Shown here piece after piece: positions 1-8,860 of a stretch of DNA of 59,237 bases. The notes below the pieces were generated by a model. That model was not told where the DNA came from, searched no databases, and saw only the letters and a list, made by a program, of their open reading frames with translations. Numbering within the stretch: position 1 is the stretch's first letter; each line of letters starts with the position of its first letter. The translations under genes and the position numbers were made by a program. Source of the DNA: Halobacteriales archaeon QS_6_71_20 (GTDB lineage Archaea; Halobacteriota; Halobacteria; Halobacteriales; Haloferacaceae); NCBI GenBank assembly GCA_003020945.1, contig PXRU01000022.1, forward strand, positions 52,196 to 111,432, given 5' to 3'.

Positions 1-227
1 CGCGGACGACGGTGCCGGACGACGAGGGGTACGCGGCGCTCGGGGAGAAGCCGCCGACCGTCGAGGACGCCGACTCCGGTGAGTCCGCGGAGATCGGCGA
101 GGACGCGATCCCGTTCGCCCGCCGGAACACGGAGCGCGAGGCGGAGGCGAATCGGCGGGAGGACGACGACGACGAGGACGACGAGGGCCGGCGGGAAGGT
201 GGGTTCCTCGGCCGGCTGTTCCGGTAG
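1..227 (+). CDS. C-terminal end of an unidentified acidic protein (5' end outside the window)
   Basis: The frame is open from the first bases of the window to a TAG at 225-227, so the start is probably off the left edge; a GTG at 12 lies in frame but has no visible promoter. The visible 75 or so residues are mostly charged and low in complexity, with a run of Asp/Glu and Arg, and end in a hydrophobic-basic tail, FLGRLFR. That tail could be an amphipathic membrane-contacting end, but this is inference. I do not recognise a family. Confidence 0.55.
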   Translation, partial: RTTVPDDEGYAALGEKPPTVEDADSGESAEIGEDAIPFARRNTEREAEANRREDDDDEDDEGRREGGFLGRLFR

Positions 228-290
228 GCGCGCGGCGAGGCGTCCCGGCGAACCGAGAGTTTCTTGCCCGCGGCACGACCCCTCGGGCGT

Positions 291-437
291 ATGAGCCAAG
301 CAGGCAACGACTCCGTGCCGCTGTGGTGGGTTCTGGTCTTCATCGTTCTCGCGCTCGGCCTCGGGGCCGTCGCCGTCCTTGCGGTCGGCGGCAGTCTGAT
401 CACGCCTGCCGGCGCACTGCTCCCGACGCCGGCGTAG
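291..437 (+). CDS. Small single-span membrane protein, 48 aa
   Basis: A short frame opens with ATG at 291 and closes with TAG at 435-437. The translation has a polar N-terminus of about ten residues (MSQAGNDSVP), one hydrophobic helix over residues 11-34, and a short Pro/Ala-rich tail. Small single-span proteins of this kind are common in haloarchaea and usually unnamed. Codon use is GC-rich like the neighbours. It points at the 3' end of argS, so the two are convergent. Function is unknown. Confidence 0.5.
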   Translation: MSQAGNDSVPLWWVLVFIVLALGLGAVAVLAVGGSLITPAGALLPTPA

Positions 438-483
438 TCGCAGGCGAGGCGTTGCACGGCGCGTCGGAGCGGGAGGGGGCCGT

Positions 484-2252
484 CTACATCGACTCCGGCG
501 CCTCGATGCCGAGCACGTCGAGCGCGTTGGCGACCGTGTGGCGGGCGGCGGCGACCAGCGCGAGGCGCGCCTCCCTGGTCGCCTCGTCGTCGGCCGTCAG
601 CACCGGGCACTCCCGGTAGAAGGCGTTGAACGTCTCCGCGAACTCGCGGGTGTAGGTGGCGACGCGATGCGGCTCCAGGTCCGCGGCGGCCTCCTCGATG
701 ACGGCGGGAAAGCGGGCGATCGCCTGAATGAGGTCGCGCTCGGCGGGCGTCGACAGCGTCGCGGAGTCGACGGCGGCGTCGGGCGCGAGCCCCTCCTCCC
801 CGGCTTCCGAGACGATGCCGCAACAGCGGGCGTGGACGTACTGGACGTACGGCGCCGACTGCGCCTCGAAGTCGAGCGCGCGGTCCCACTCGAAGGTGAT
901 CGCCTTCGACGGCTGCTTGCTCACGATGTCGTAGCGGACGGCGCCGACGCCCACCTGCCGGGCGATCCGGTCGACGTCGGCCTCCGTGAGGTCGTCGTCG
1001 CGGATGCGGTCGTCCAGCCGGCGCTCGACCTCCCCGCGGGCGCGCGCGACCGCCTCGTCGAGCAGGTCGTCGAGGTTCACCGCCGTGCCCGCGCGCGTGG
1101 ACATCTTCCCCTCGGGGAGGTTCACGTACGAGTAGAACAGGTCCTCCAGGCGGTCGGTGTCGTTGCCGAGGCGGTCGAGCGCGGCCTGCAGCTGGCCGGC
1201 CTGCAGCTTGTGGTCCTCCCCGAGCACGGTCACCGCGCGGTCGTAGTTGTCGAACTTCCACTCGTGGTGGGCCAGGTCGCGGGTGGTGTACAGCGAGGTG
1301 CCGTCCGAGCGGAGGAACACGAGCGACTTCTCGTAGCCGTACTCGCTCAGGTCGACCTGCCAGGCGCCCTCCTCCAGCGCGGATTCCTCCAGCGTCTTCA
1401 GCCGCTCGGCCACGTCGTCACAGCTCCCGTCGCGGATGAACCGCGTCTCCCTGACGAACTCGTCGAACTCGGCGGGGAGCCGCGCCAGCGACGCCTCCAT
1501 CCCCGCGAGCACCGTGTCGATGACCTCGCCGACCCGCTCGTAGGTCGCCCCGTCGCCGGCCTCCAACCCCCGCAGGATGGACGCGATCTCCGCCTCCGCG
1601 GTCTCGACGGTCTCCTCGTCGCCCTCCTCCAGGACCTCGTTGCCCTTGCGGTAGTAGCGCACGAGGTCGTAGTCGTCCTTCTCGCGGGCGGGCTCGGGCA
1701 GTTCCGACTCGTCGAACGTCTCGTAGGCCCAGGTGAAGATGGCCATCTGTCGGCCGGCGTCGTTGACGTAGTAGTGGCGGTCGACGTCATGGCCGGCGTA
1801 CTCGAGGGCGTTGGCGACGGCGTCGCCGACGATCGGGTTGCGGGCGCGGCCGACGTGGACCGGTCCGGTCGGGTTCGCGGAGGTGTGCTCCACGACCACC
1901 GACTCCCCCTTCCGCGGGAGGCGGCCGTACTCGGCGTCGCGGGCGGCGTCGAGGGTGTCCGCGAGGTACGCGTCGTCGACGAAGAAGTTGACGTACGGGC
2001 CGCTCGTCTCGACGCGGGCGAGGTACTCCGTCGCGTCGACGTCGACCGCGTCGGCGACCTCCTCGGCGACCTGCGGCGGCGACGCGCCCGCCCACGCCCC
2101 TCGCTCGCCAGCCGGAACGCGACGCTTGAGGCGACCGTCGCGTCCACGCCGTCGGGGGGGTCCTCGATGCCGAGGTCGTCGGTCGGGTAGCCGAGGTCGC
2201 CGAGCGCGTCCGTCAACGCCGACGCCACGGCCGACCGGAACTGTCTGAACAC
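484..2252 (-). CDS. argS: Arginyl-tRNA synthetase, interrupted by an apparent 1-nt deletion
   Basis: Class I synthetase that charges tRNA-Arg in the cytoplasm. The main frame contains the HIGH-type motif HVGRARNP and the KMSK-type motif KMST, then a DALR-type anticodon-binding domain that ends at the TAG at 484-486. The expected N-terminal additional domain ([17 protein letters not shown] and onward) lies in another frame, starting at a GTG at 2250-2252. The two frames join if one G is added in the G4 run (minus strand) at 2097-2100, giving a product of about 589 aa, the usual archaeal length. The gene is essential and normally single-copy, so a sequencing error is more likely than a dead gene. 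A longer in-frame extension upstream in the C-terminal frame is low-complexity and should be ignored. Confidence 0.9.
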
Positions 2253-2543
2253 GCGCCAGGCTTCCCCCGCCGCCGATAAATGGGTTTCCGAACCGCCCCG
2301 CGACGGCGGCGCGTCCGCCCGCGCCGACGCCCCCGCGCCCGCCACCCGTACCGACGCCGCCCACCCCCGGCGACGCCCGCCGCCGACGGCTCCGGACCCC
2401 GGATCGACCGCCGACACCGACGCCTTTTGGTGGCTCGACGGCACAGATACGGTACGCGACCCGGAGCCGTGACCGGCCGTCACGATTCCGTTACGCGTTC
2501 CGTATCCGATACGCTTTTGCGTCGCGCCCCCCCAGGATCGGCA

Positions 2544-3317
2544 ATGACGAACGCCACGACGGCCGTCGGCCACGACGAGGTGGCCGCGCTGAAGACGGTC
2601 GCGCTCCGGGGCGGGCTCGGCGAGCCGGTGAAAGTCTCCTGTGCCACGCTCGGCGACCGCCTCGGCGCCTCCAGTCAGACGGCCTCGCGACGGCTCCAGC
2701 GGCTCGAGTCCGCGGGGCTGCTCGACCGCGACGTGGTCGGCGACGGTCAGTGGGTGACCGTGACCGACGCCGGCGAGCGCCGCCTCCGCGGCGAGTACGC
2801 CGACTACCGCCGCCTGTTCGAGGGGGAGGAGGGCCTCACGATGTCGGGGACGGTTACCTCCGGCATGGGCGAGGGCCGCCACTACATCCAGCTGTCCGGC
2901 TACCACGAGCAGTTCGTCGAGCGGCTGGGCTACGAGCCGTTCCCGGGGACGCTGAACGTCTCGCTGTCGGAGGCGGCCGTACGCGCCCGCGCGGGCCTCG
3001 ACTCTGTCGAGGGCGTTCCCATCGACGGCTGGGAGGACGACGAGCGGACGTTCGGCCCGGCGACGTGTTACGCCGCCGAGTTGCGCGCCGACGGCGGCGC
3101 AGCCGAGCCGACCCACGTTATCGTCCCCGAGCGCACCCACCACGACGAGGACCAGCTGGAGCTGATCGCGCCCGTGAAGCTCCGCGGGGAGCTCGACCTC
3201 GCGGACGGCGACGAGGTGCGAGTCCACGTCACCGACGCCGTCCGCGCGGACGACCTCGCGACGGCGAACGGCGCCGCGACGGAGCCGGGAGCCGCGGACG
3301 ACGGGGGGTCGGCGTGA
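2544..3317 (+). CDS. ribK: CTP-dependent riboflavin kinase with N-terminal winged helix
   Basis: Archaeal riboflavin kinase converts riboflavin to FMN and uses CTP rather than ATP (family knowledge). The 257-aa product has an N-terminal winged-helix DNA-binding region (about residues 10-90, with [20 protein letters not shown] as the recognition part). The kinase domain follows from about residue 95, containing [14 protein letters not shown], the substrate-binding [10 protein letters not shown] and a C-terminal ELIAPVKLR block. The ATG at 2544 is chosen because the family starts close to the winged helix. The stop TGA overlaps the GTG start of ribB (GTGA), so the two are translationally coupled. 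The fused DNA-binding domain suggests a second role as a regulator, as proposed for haloarchaeal RbkR-type proteins, but I cannot show it here. Confidence 0.93.
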   Translation: MTNATTAVGHDEVAALKTVALRGGLGEPVKVSCATLGDRLGASSQTASRRLQRLESAGLLDRDVVGDGQWVTVTDAGERRLRGEYADYRRLFEGEEGLTMSGTVTSGMGEGRHYIQLSGYHEQFVERLGYEPFPGTLNVSLSEAAVRARAGLDSVEGVPIDGWEDDERTFGPATCYAAELRADGGAAEPTHVIVPERTHHDEDQLELIAPVKLRGELDLADGDEVRVHVTDAVRADDLATANGAATEPGAADDGGSA

Positions 3318-3988
3318 GCCGCCAGGCCGGCTGCCTCGACCGGGCGCTGGCGGCGTTTCGCGCGGGCGACCCCGTGTTGGTCCACGACTTCGACGACCGC
3401 GAGGGGGAAACGGACCTGGTGTACCCCGCGGGCGCCGTCGGTCCGGCCGACGTCGCGCGTATGCGTAACGACGCCGGCGGGCTGATCTGCGTCGCCGTCG
3501 GCGACGCCGTCGCGGACGCGGTCGGACTGCCGTTCCTGACCGAGGAGATCGACCACCCGGCGGCCGCGAGCCACGACCTCGGATACGACGACCGGTCGTC
3601 GTTCTCGCTGCCGGTGAACCACCGCGAGACGTTCACCGGGATCACCGATGACGACCGCGCGCGCACCGTCACGGAGCTGGCGTCGATGGCGGCCGCCGTG
3701 GAGTCGGGCGTCGCGTACGGCGCCGAGGAGTTCGCCGAGGAGTTCCGCGCGCCGGGCCACGTCCACGTGCTTCGGGGCGCCCCCGACGGACTCTCGGACC
3801 GCCTCGGGCACACGGAACTGGGGCTGGCGCTGGCGGCCGAGACGGGGCTGCCGCCCGCGGTCGTGGTCTGTGAGATGCTCGACGACGGGACCGGCCGGGC
3901 GCTGTCGCCGGCGGCCGCGCGGGAGTACGCCGACCGCCACGGCTTCCCGTACGTCGAGGGCGAGGCGCTCGTCGAGGCGCTGCGGTAG
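3314..3988 (+). CDS. ribB: 3,4-dihydroxy-2-butanone 4-phosphate synthase
   Basis: It makes 3,4-dihydroxy-2-butanone 4-phosphate from ribulose 5-phosphate, the four-carbon unit of riboflavin. The 224-aa protein shows the family signatures: an acidic [13 protein letters not shown] region near the N-terminus (metal and substrate binding), the [14 protein letters not shown] segment, and [16 protein letters not shown] with the substrate-binding Thr/His residues. The GTG start at 3314 overlaps the ribK stop, so ribK and ribB form one unit in riboflavin/FMN synthesis. Length and motif order are normal for archaeal RibB. Confidence 0.93.
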   Translation: MSRQAGCLDRALAAFRAGDPVLVHDFDDREGETDLVYPAGAVGPADVARMRNDAGGLICVAVGDAVADAVGLPFLTEEIDHPAAASHDLGYDDRSSFSLPVNHRETFTGITDDDRARTVTELASMAAAVESGVAYGAEEFAEEFRAPGHVHVLRGAPDGLSDRLGHTELGLALAAETGLPPAVVVCEMLDDGTGRALSPAAAREYADRHGFPYVEGEALVEALR

Positions 3989-4063
3989 CCCCGTCTCCCC
4001 GACCCCGCGGTCCGCTCTCACACCCCCGGAACGACTTTTCCGACGACGGCCCACTGCGCGAGC

Positions 4064-4212
4064 ATGCCGACCGACGCCGCGGTCCGACGCGCCGTCGCGA
4101 ACGACCTCCCCGCCGTCCGCGGACGCTGGCCCGCTCGTGGCGACACGGCTACGACGGCGTCCTCGACGCCGACGCGCTGGCGGAGGCGACGGCGCCCCCC
4201 GCCGTCATCTGA
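4064..4212 (+). pseudogene. N-terminal relic of a GNAT N-acetyltransferase
   Basis: The ATG at 4064 begins MPTDAAVRRAVANDLPAV, a typical GNAT first strand and helix. About 20 codons later the recognisable continuation (ARSWRHGYDGVLDADALAEA) lies in the next frame and stops at TGA 4210-4212. Restoring it needs one extra base near 4120-4130. Even then the protein ends after about 50 residues, before the acetyl-CoA-binding motif. It is therefore a truncated, frameshifted fossil rather than only a miscalled gene. Confidence 0.6.
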
Positions 4213-4295
4213 CCCTCGGTCCCGTGTGTGCGAAGACCGCGCCGCAACCTCCAGGGTCCGTCCGACGGAACGCCGGCTCTCCCCCGCGTCTCGCC

Positions 4296-5738
4296 TCAGT
4301 CGTCCGCGGGCGCCACGTCGCCCGGGACCGACTCCGCGGGCGTCGTCGCCCGGCCGGACAGCGCCAGTCCGACGAGCGCGAGCGCCGACAGCGGGCCGAA
4401 GAAGTAGTACGGGACGAACGCCAACGACGTCTCGAACCCGAGCACGCCCGCCATGAAGACGGCGCCGGCGTGCCACGGGAACAGCGGTCCGGTGGGGGTG
4501 CCGGCGGCCTCGACCGCCCGCGAGAGGTCGCGGGAGTCGAGCCCGTGCTCCTCGTACAGTTCCCGGAGGCTCACGCCGGGAACGACGATGCTCATGTACT
4601 GCTGGGCGGTGAACGCGTTCGTGAGGAGCGCGGCTCCCCCGGTGCCGACGACGAGGGAGCTCCGGGACCACACCAGGTCCGCGAGGCCGTCGGTCACCGC
4701 CGCGAGCACGTCGGTTCCTTCGAGCAGGCCGCCCAGCGCGAGCGCGGCGACGACGACGGCGATGGTCCAGCCCGACCCGGCGACGCCGCCGGTGGCGAGC
4801 AGCCCGTTCACGAGGTCGCTGCCCGTCTCGGGCGCGGTGCCGTCGAGGAAGGCCTCCCAGGCGGCCGTGAACGACCGCCCCTGAGCGAGCACCGCGGTCC
4901 CGGCGCCGGCGAACACGCCCGCGATCAGCGACGGGAGCGCCGGATACCCCCGGATCGCGAGGCCGAACGTGACGACCAGCGGGAGGAACACCGTCGGGCC
5001 GAGCGCGTACGTGGACGCGAGCGGGTCGGTGATCGCGGCGGTGTCGCCGCCGCTCCCCGTCACGGCGTATGCGCCGAGGACCGCATAGCCCACGACCGAG
5101 ACGCCGAGCGCGACGGCGGTGCCGAGCCGCATCGCGTTGATGTGGTCGTACAGGTCGGTGTCGGTCACCGCCGCCGCGAGGTTGGTGGTGTCCGACAGCG
5201 GGCTCTGCTTGTCGCCGGCGTACGCGCCCGAGACGATGGCGCCGGCGGTCATCGGCGCCGACACGCCGAGCCCGCTCCCGATGCCGACGAACGCGACGCC
5301 GAGCGTCCCGACGGTCGTCCACGACGAGCCGATGGCGAAGGCGACGACCGCCGCAAGCAGGGCCGTCGCGGGGAGGAACACCGTCGGCGACAGCAGCGCG
5401 AGGCCGTAGTACATCAGGCCGGGGATGGTGCCGGCGCTCGTCCACGTCGCGATCAGCCCGTAGATGACGAACAGGATCAGGATCGCCTGCATCCCCGTCT
5501 TCAGCCCGCCCTCGGCGGCGTCGTACACGCCGTCCCAGTCGTAGCCGAGCCGGTAGCGCGCGAACAGCCCGGCGAAGGCGATGCTCCACAGCAGCGGTCC
5601 GTGCGGGGCCAGTCCGAGCAGCCCCGAGCCGACGCCCAACGAGGCGACGACGACCGAAAGCGGCACGAGCGCCTCCCGGAGCGTCGGCCGCCGTGCGTCG
5701 CCGTCGCCCCCGTCGGCGGGTGTCGTCCGTGTCTCCAT
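4296..5738 (-). CDS. NhaC-family Na+/H+ antiporter
   Basis: Predicted integral membrane antiporter of about 480 aa that exchanges Na+ for protons across the cytoplasmic membrane, important for haloarchaea that exclude Na+. The translation is a series of about 11-12 hydrophobic helices. NhaC-type motifs are visible: FAIGSSWTTVGTLGVAF, the GAYAGDKQSPLSDTTNLAAA loop and, near the C-terminus, a long hydrophobic bundle. The ATG at 5738 is preferred; a GTG one codon upstream is possible. A substrate other than Na+ (for example a dicarboxylate coupled to Na+) cannot be excluded, since NhaC relatives include malate-Na+ lactate antiporters. Confidence 0.82.
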   Translation of the reverse strand: METRTTPADGGDGDARRPTLREALVPLSVVVASLGVGSGLLGLAPHGPLLWSIAFAGLFARYRLGYDWDGVYDAAEGGLKTGMQAILILFVIYGLIATWTSAGTIPGLMYYGLALLSPTVFLPATALLAAVVAFAIGSSWTTVGTLGVAFVGIGSGLGVSAPMTAGAIVSGAYAGDKQSPLSDTTNLAAAVTDTDLYDHINAMRLGTAVALGVSVVGYAVLGAYAVTGSGGDTAAITDPLASTYALGPTVFLPLVVTFGLAIRGYPALPSLIAGVFAGAGTAVLAQGRSFTAAWEAFLDGTAPETGSDLVNGLLATGGVAGSGWTIAVVVAALALGGLLEGTDVLAAVTDGLADLVWSRSSLVVGTGGAALLTNAFTAQQYMSIVVPGVSLRELYEEHGLDSRDLSRAVEAAGTPTGPLFPWHAGAVFMAGVLGFETSLAFVPYYFFGPLSALALVGLALSGRATTPAESVPGDVAPADD

Positions 5739-5760
5739 CACCGGCGGGTAATTCTCCGGG

Positions 5761-5773
5761 GTAATTAAATTAC
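5761..5773. promoter_or_regulatory. AT-rich palindrome in the antiporter/aminotransferase intergenic region
   Basis: GTAATTAAATTAC is a perfect 13-bp palindrome around a central A, 23 bp upstream of the NhaC-type gene start, in an otherwise GC-rich region. The half site GGTAATT occurs again at 5747-5753. On the minus strand it falls where a TATA box or a dimeric regulator operator would lie. I infer promoter or operator function from position only. Confidence 0.4.
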
Positions 5774-5967
5774 ACGAGTTTATTATTTATGGTCGTAAAT
5801 CGAGGTCTACGCTTGCGACCTCGACGACCCGAACGGCGTCGGCGACTCGGTCGGCGCCGGCGACTCAGTCAATGTCAGCGATTCGATCGGCGTCGGCGAC
5901 GACCGAAACGCGAAAGCCGACGGGATCCGAGCGAGGTGTGCGGGGACGCCGCCGGCGGTTTCTGTGG

Positions 5968-5974
5968 TATTTAT
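5968..5974 (+). promoter_or_regulatory. TATA box of the aminotransferase gene
   Basis: TATTTAT lies 26-32 bp upstream of the ATG at 6000 in a GC-rich background, the spacing expected for a haloarchaeal leaderless transcript. It supports the ATG at 6000 rather than the in-frame ATG at 5964. Confidence 0.6.
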
Positions 5975-5999
5975 TGTCCGGCGAATCCTGCGCTCGGGT

Positions 6000-6932
6000 A
6001 TGTCCGGCTTCGCGGAGATGGACGTCGACACCATCTGGCACGACGGCGAGTACGTCGACTGGGAGGACGCGACCACGCACGTCCTCACGCACGCACTGCA
6101 CTACGGCACGGGCGTCTTCGAGGGTGTGCGCGCGTACGACACCGAGGAGGGGACGGCGCTGTTCCGCTGGGAGGAGCATCTCGACCGCTTCTACGAGTCG
6201 ACGAAGCCGTACGACATGGATATCCCGTACTCCCGCGAGGAGCTCACCGAGGCGACGATGGAGGTCGTCCGCCGCAACGACTTGGAGTCGGCGTACGTCC
6301 GCCCCATCGCCTACTACGGCTACCACAGCCTCGGCGTCTCGCCGGGCGACTGCCCGACGGAGGTCGCGGTCGCCGCGTGGCCGTGGGGCGCGTATCTCGG
6401 CGAGGACGCCCTGGAGAACGGCATCGAGGCGATGGTGTCCTCCTGGCGCAAGCACGCCTCCAGCCAGATCCCGACGAACGCGAAGACCACCGGGCTGTAC
6501 GTCAACTCGATGCTGGCGGGCGAGGAGGCCCGCCGCAACGGCTACGAGGAGGCGATCGTGCTCAACAAGGAGGGGGACGTCGCGGAGGGCCCCGGCGAGA
6601 ACGTCTTCCTCGTGCGCGACGGAGAGATCTTCACGCCCGGGCTGAGCGAGTCGATCCTCGACGGCATCACCCGCGACACGGTGATCGAACTGGCCGAGGA
6701 GCGCGGTTACACCGTTCACGACGACGTGAGCATCTCCCGCGGCGAGCTGAACACGGCCGACGAGCTGTTCTTCACCGGATCGGCCGCGGAGGTCACGCCC
6801 ATCCGGCAGGTCGACAACGTCGAGATCGGGAACGGCTCGCGCGGGCCGGTGACCGAGGAGCTCCAGTCGGCCTTCTTCGACCTGGTGGCGCGGCGGACCG
6901 ACGACCACGAGGAGTGGTTCACGTACGTCTGA
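6000..6932 (+). CDS. ilvE: Branched-chain amino acid aminotransferase
   Basis: PLP-dependent fold-type IV transaminase that interconverts Leu, Ile and Val with their 2-oxo acids. The 310-aa product has the class IV landmarks: THALHYGTGVFEGVRAY near residues 30-46, the PLP-binding lysine at about residue 162 in TNAKTTGLY, and the C-terminal block SRGELNTADELFFTGSAAEV that contacts the cofactor phosphate. The start at 6000 is set by the TATA box at 5968-5974 and the conserved N-terminus MSGFAEMDVD. It stands alone, divergent from the antiporter gene. A D-amino-acid transaminase is the main alternative, but length and motifs favour IlvE. Confidence 0.9.
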   Translation: MSGFAEMDVDTIWHDGEYVDWEDATTHVLTHALHYGTGVFEGVRAYDTEEGTALFRWEEHLDRFYESTKPYDMDIPYSREELTEATMEVVRRNDLESAYVRPIAYYGYHSLGVSPGDCPTEVAVAAWPWGAYLGEDALENGIEAMVSSWRKHASSQIPTNAKTTGLYVNSMLAGEEARRNGYEEAIVLNKEGDVAEGPGENVFLVRDGEIFTPGLSESILDGITRDTVIELAEERGYTVHDDVSISRGELNTADELFFTGSAAEVTPIRQVDNVEIGNGSRGPVTEELQSAFFDLVARRTDDHEEWFTYV

Positions 6933-7086
6933 TCGAGGAACACCGCGGGTCGATTTGTGGCCGTTCATTACGGTGCCGCTTTTCGACCGAGCAGTAGAGA
7001 GAGCGCCCCCGTAGCTGTGCGGACAGGAGCCTCGCTGCGCGCGCTCGGTCGCCTCGCTCCCTCGCGTGCTTGCCTCGTCCGCCTAC

Positions 7087-7140
7087 GGAAGACTCGCTTC
7101 GCTCGGCTTCCGGGTTCCCGTTCGCGTCGCTCACGAGAAC
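7087..7140. repeat. Copy 1 of a dispersed 54-bp intergenic repeat
   Basis: This 54-bp stretch matches 14390-14443 at 48 of 54 positions, including an exact run of 19 bases (GGAAGACTCGCTTCGCTCG) and a shared end GCTCACGAGAAC. Both copies sit in non-coding DNA downstream of plus-strand genes. Each contains small inverted repeats around CTTCCG. It may be a REP-like element or a read-through relic of a coding end; the function is unknown. Confidence 0.5.
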
Positions 7141-7223
7141 TTCCCGTAGAGCCGCGGGGACCTTCGAGCACCAGGTTCCTGCCATCACGTCGATCGCTCC
7201 GACGGAATCAGTAGACACCGAGT

Positions 7224-8300
7224 TTACCCATCGTCCAGCTCCTCGCGCACGCACTCACGCAGCGGCCCCACCAGCTCGTCGGTCACGGAGTAGGGGTCCG
7301 TCTCGCGGGCGAGGACGCGGTCGGCCAGCGCCTCGATCCCGCCCGCCTCGTCGATCACCTCCTCCAGGAGGGCCGCGGTGTCGCCCCGGACGAGCTGGCG
7401 GATCTCAGCGGCGTACCTGTTTCGCGCCCGCGTTTCGATCTCGCCGGTGTCAACGAGCCACTCGGCGTGGGCCGCCAGCGTGTCGATCAACTCCTCGACG
7501 CCGTCGCCGGTGGTCGCGACCGTCTCCACGACCGACGGCTCCCACGTCTCCCCGCCGTCGGCGTCGTCCGCCGCGACCGCGGCCAGCTCCTCGTCGTCGT
7601 CGACGGGGTCGTGATGGCCCGTGTTCAGGTTCTTCGCGGGGTTTCGCCGCATGTGGATCATCTCCTCCAGCTCCGCGACCGTCCGCTCGGCGCCGTCCAT
7701 GTCGGCCTTGTTGACGACGAACACGTCCCCGATCTCCAGGATGCCGGCCTTCAGCATCTGCACGTCGTCGCCGGAGCCGGGCTGGACGAGTACCGAGACC
7801 GTGTCGGCCGTGCGGACGATGTCGACCTCGTTCTGTCCGGCGCCGACGGTCTCGATGATCACCTTGTCCTTGCCGAACGCGTCCAGTGCCTTGATCGCGT
7901 CCGCGGTGGCAGTCGAGAGGCCGCCGAGGGTCCCCCTGGCGCTCATCGACCGGAAGAACACGTCCATGTCGCCGACGTTCGAGGCCATCCGGATGCGGTC
8001 GCCCAGCACCGCCCCGCCCGTGTACGGCGAGGAGGGGTCGACCGCGATGACGCCGACCGTCTCGCCGCGGTCGCGGTAGGTGCTGGCCAGCTTGTCGACG
8101 AGCGTCGACTTGCCGGCGCCCGGGCTTCCGGTGACGCCGATCACGTCCGCGTGGCCGGTGTGTGCGTGCAGCCGGGAGACGATGTCGCGGTAGCCGGGCG
8201 AGCGGTTCTCGATCTTCGTGATCACCCGGGCGAGCGCCCGGTGTTTCCCGTCCAACAGCGCCGCGACCAGCTCCGACTCTGTCGATCCAGCGGCGGTCAT
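7224..8300 (-). CDS. meaB: Methylmalonyl-CoA mutase-associated GTPase (MeaB/ArgK family)
   Basis: G3E-family GTPase that guards and reloads the cobalamin cofactor of methylmalonyl-CoA mutase. The 358-aa product has a Walker A GSPGAGKST at residues 58-66, a switch region with VDPSSPYTGGAVLGDRIRM, the QNEVDI metal/switch region and NKAD (GTP base recognition), then the C-terminal dimerisation helix. The ATG at 8300 overlaps the TGA of the upstream mutase small-subunit gene by one base; a GTG one codon earlier would give a 4-nt overlap. The tight link to a B12-binding subunit confirms its job. The large catalytic mutase subunit is not in this window. Confidence 0.92.
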   Translation of the reverse strand: MTAAGSTESELVAALLDGKHRALARVITKIENRSPGYRDIVSRLHAHTGHADVIGVTGSPGAGKSTLVDKLASTYRDRGETVGVIAVDPSSPYTGGAVLGDRIRMASNVGDMDVFFRSMSARGTLGGLSTATADAIKALDAFGKDKVIIETVGAGQNEVDIVRTADTVSVLVQPGSGDDVQMLKAGILEIGDVFVVNKADMDGAERTVAELEEMIHMRRNPAKNLNTGHHDPVDDDEELAAVAADDADGGETWEPSVVETVATTGDGVEELIDTLAAHAEWLVDTGEIETRARNRYAAEIRQLVRGDTAALLEEVIDEAGGIEALADRVLARETDPYSVTDELVGPLRECVREELDDG

Positions 8301-8722
8301 CACTCGCGCTCTGGCGCGTGCTCGCGGACGAACTCGATGGTCTCCTCCATCGGCGTCCCCGGCCCGAACACGGCGCCGACGCCGAGATCGAGCATCTCCT
8401 CGCGGTCGTCGTCCGGGACGATCCCGCCCACGAGGATGAGCGTGTCCTCGAACGCGTCGTACTCCTTCAGCCCGTCGACGATCTTCGGGACGAGCGTGTT
8501 GTGCGCCCCCGAGAGGATCGAGATCCCGAGGACGTCGACGTCCTCCTGGACGGCCGCCTGGACGATCTCCTCGGGCGCGCGGTGGAGCCCGGAGTAGATG
8601 ACCTCGAAGCCGGCGTCGCGGAACGCTCGCGAGATGACGTGTGCGCCGCGGTCGTGACCGTCGAGCCCCACCTTGGCGATGAGACAGCGGATCGTCCGCT
8701 CCTCGCGTTCCTGCGTGCTCAT
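8300..8722 (-). CDS. mcmA2: Methylmalonyl-CoA mutase small subunit (B12-binding domain)
   Basis: The 140-aa protein is a stand-alone cobalamin-binding domain. It carries the base-off/His-on signature KVGLDGHDRGAHVI (DxHxxG type, residues about 17-30), the SGLHRAPEEIVQAA helix, GISILSGAH, and the GGIVPDDD and GVGAVFGPGT loops that hold the nucleotide tail. In archaea the mutase is split into a catalytic subunit and this small subunit. It converts methylmalonyl-CoA to succinyl-CoA in propionate, odd-chain and amino-acid catabolism. It forms an operon with meaB directly downstream. Confidence 0.92.
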   Translation of the reverse strand: MSTQEREERTIRCLIAKVGLDGHDRGAHVISRAFRDAGFEVIYSGLHRAPEEIVQAAVQEDVDVLGISILSGAHNTLVPKIVDGLKEYDAFEDTLILVGGIVPDDDREEMLDLGVGAVFGPGTPMEETIEFVREHAPERE

Positions 8723-8860
8723 ACGGAGCAGTTCGGCGGGACCGGTGTTGACTTTAACGGACGTTCGTGTGGACGAGTCGGGAGCGGGCTGGCGATCTCC
8801 CGCCGGGATCGTCGGCGGGGCGCGCTCGCCGGACCGCGCCCGCCGCCGGGCGTCCCCGGC

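Noticed and set aside
538..2190. Long plus-strand frame opposite argS
   Set aside because: Antisense shadow of argS in high-GC DNA; no protein-like domain, composition dominated by Arg/Val/Gly from complement of Asp/Ala codons.
3648..5768. 706-codon plus-strand frame over ribB and the antiporter gene
   Set aside because: Overlaps two recognised genes in other frames and is almost all Arg, Gly and Pro.
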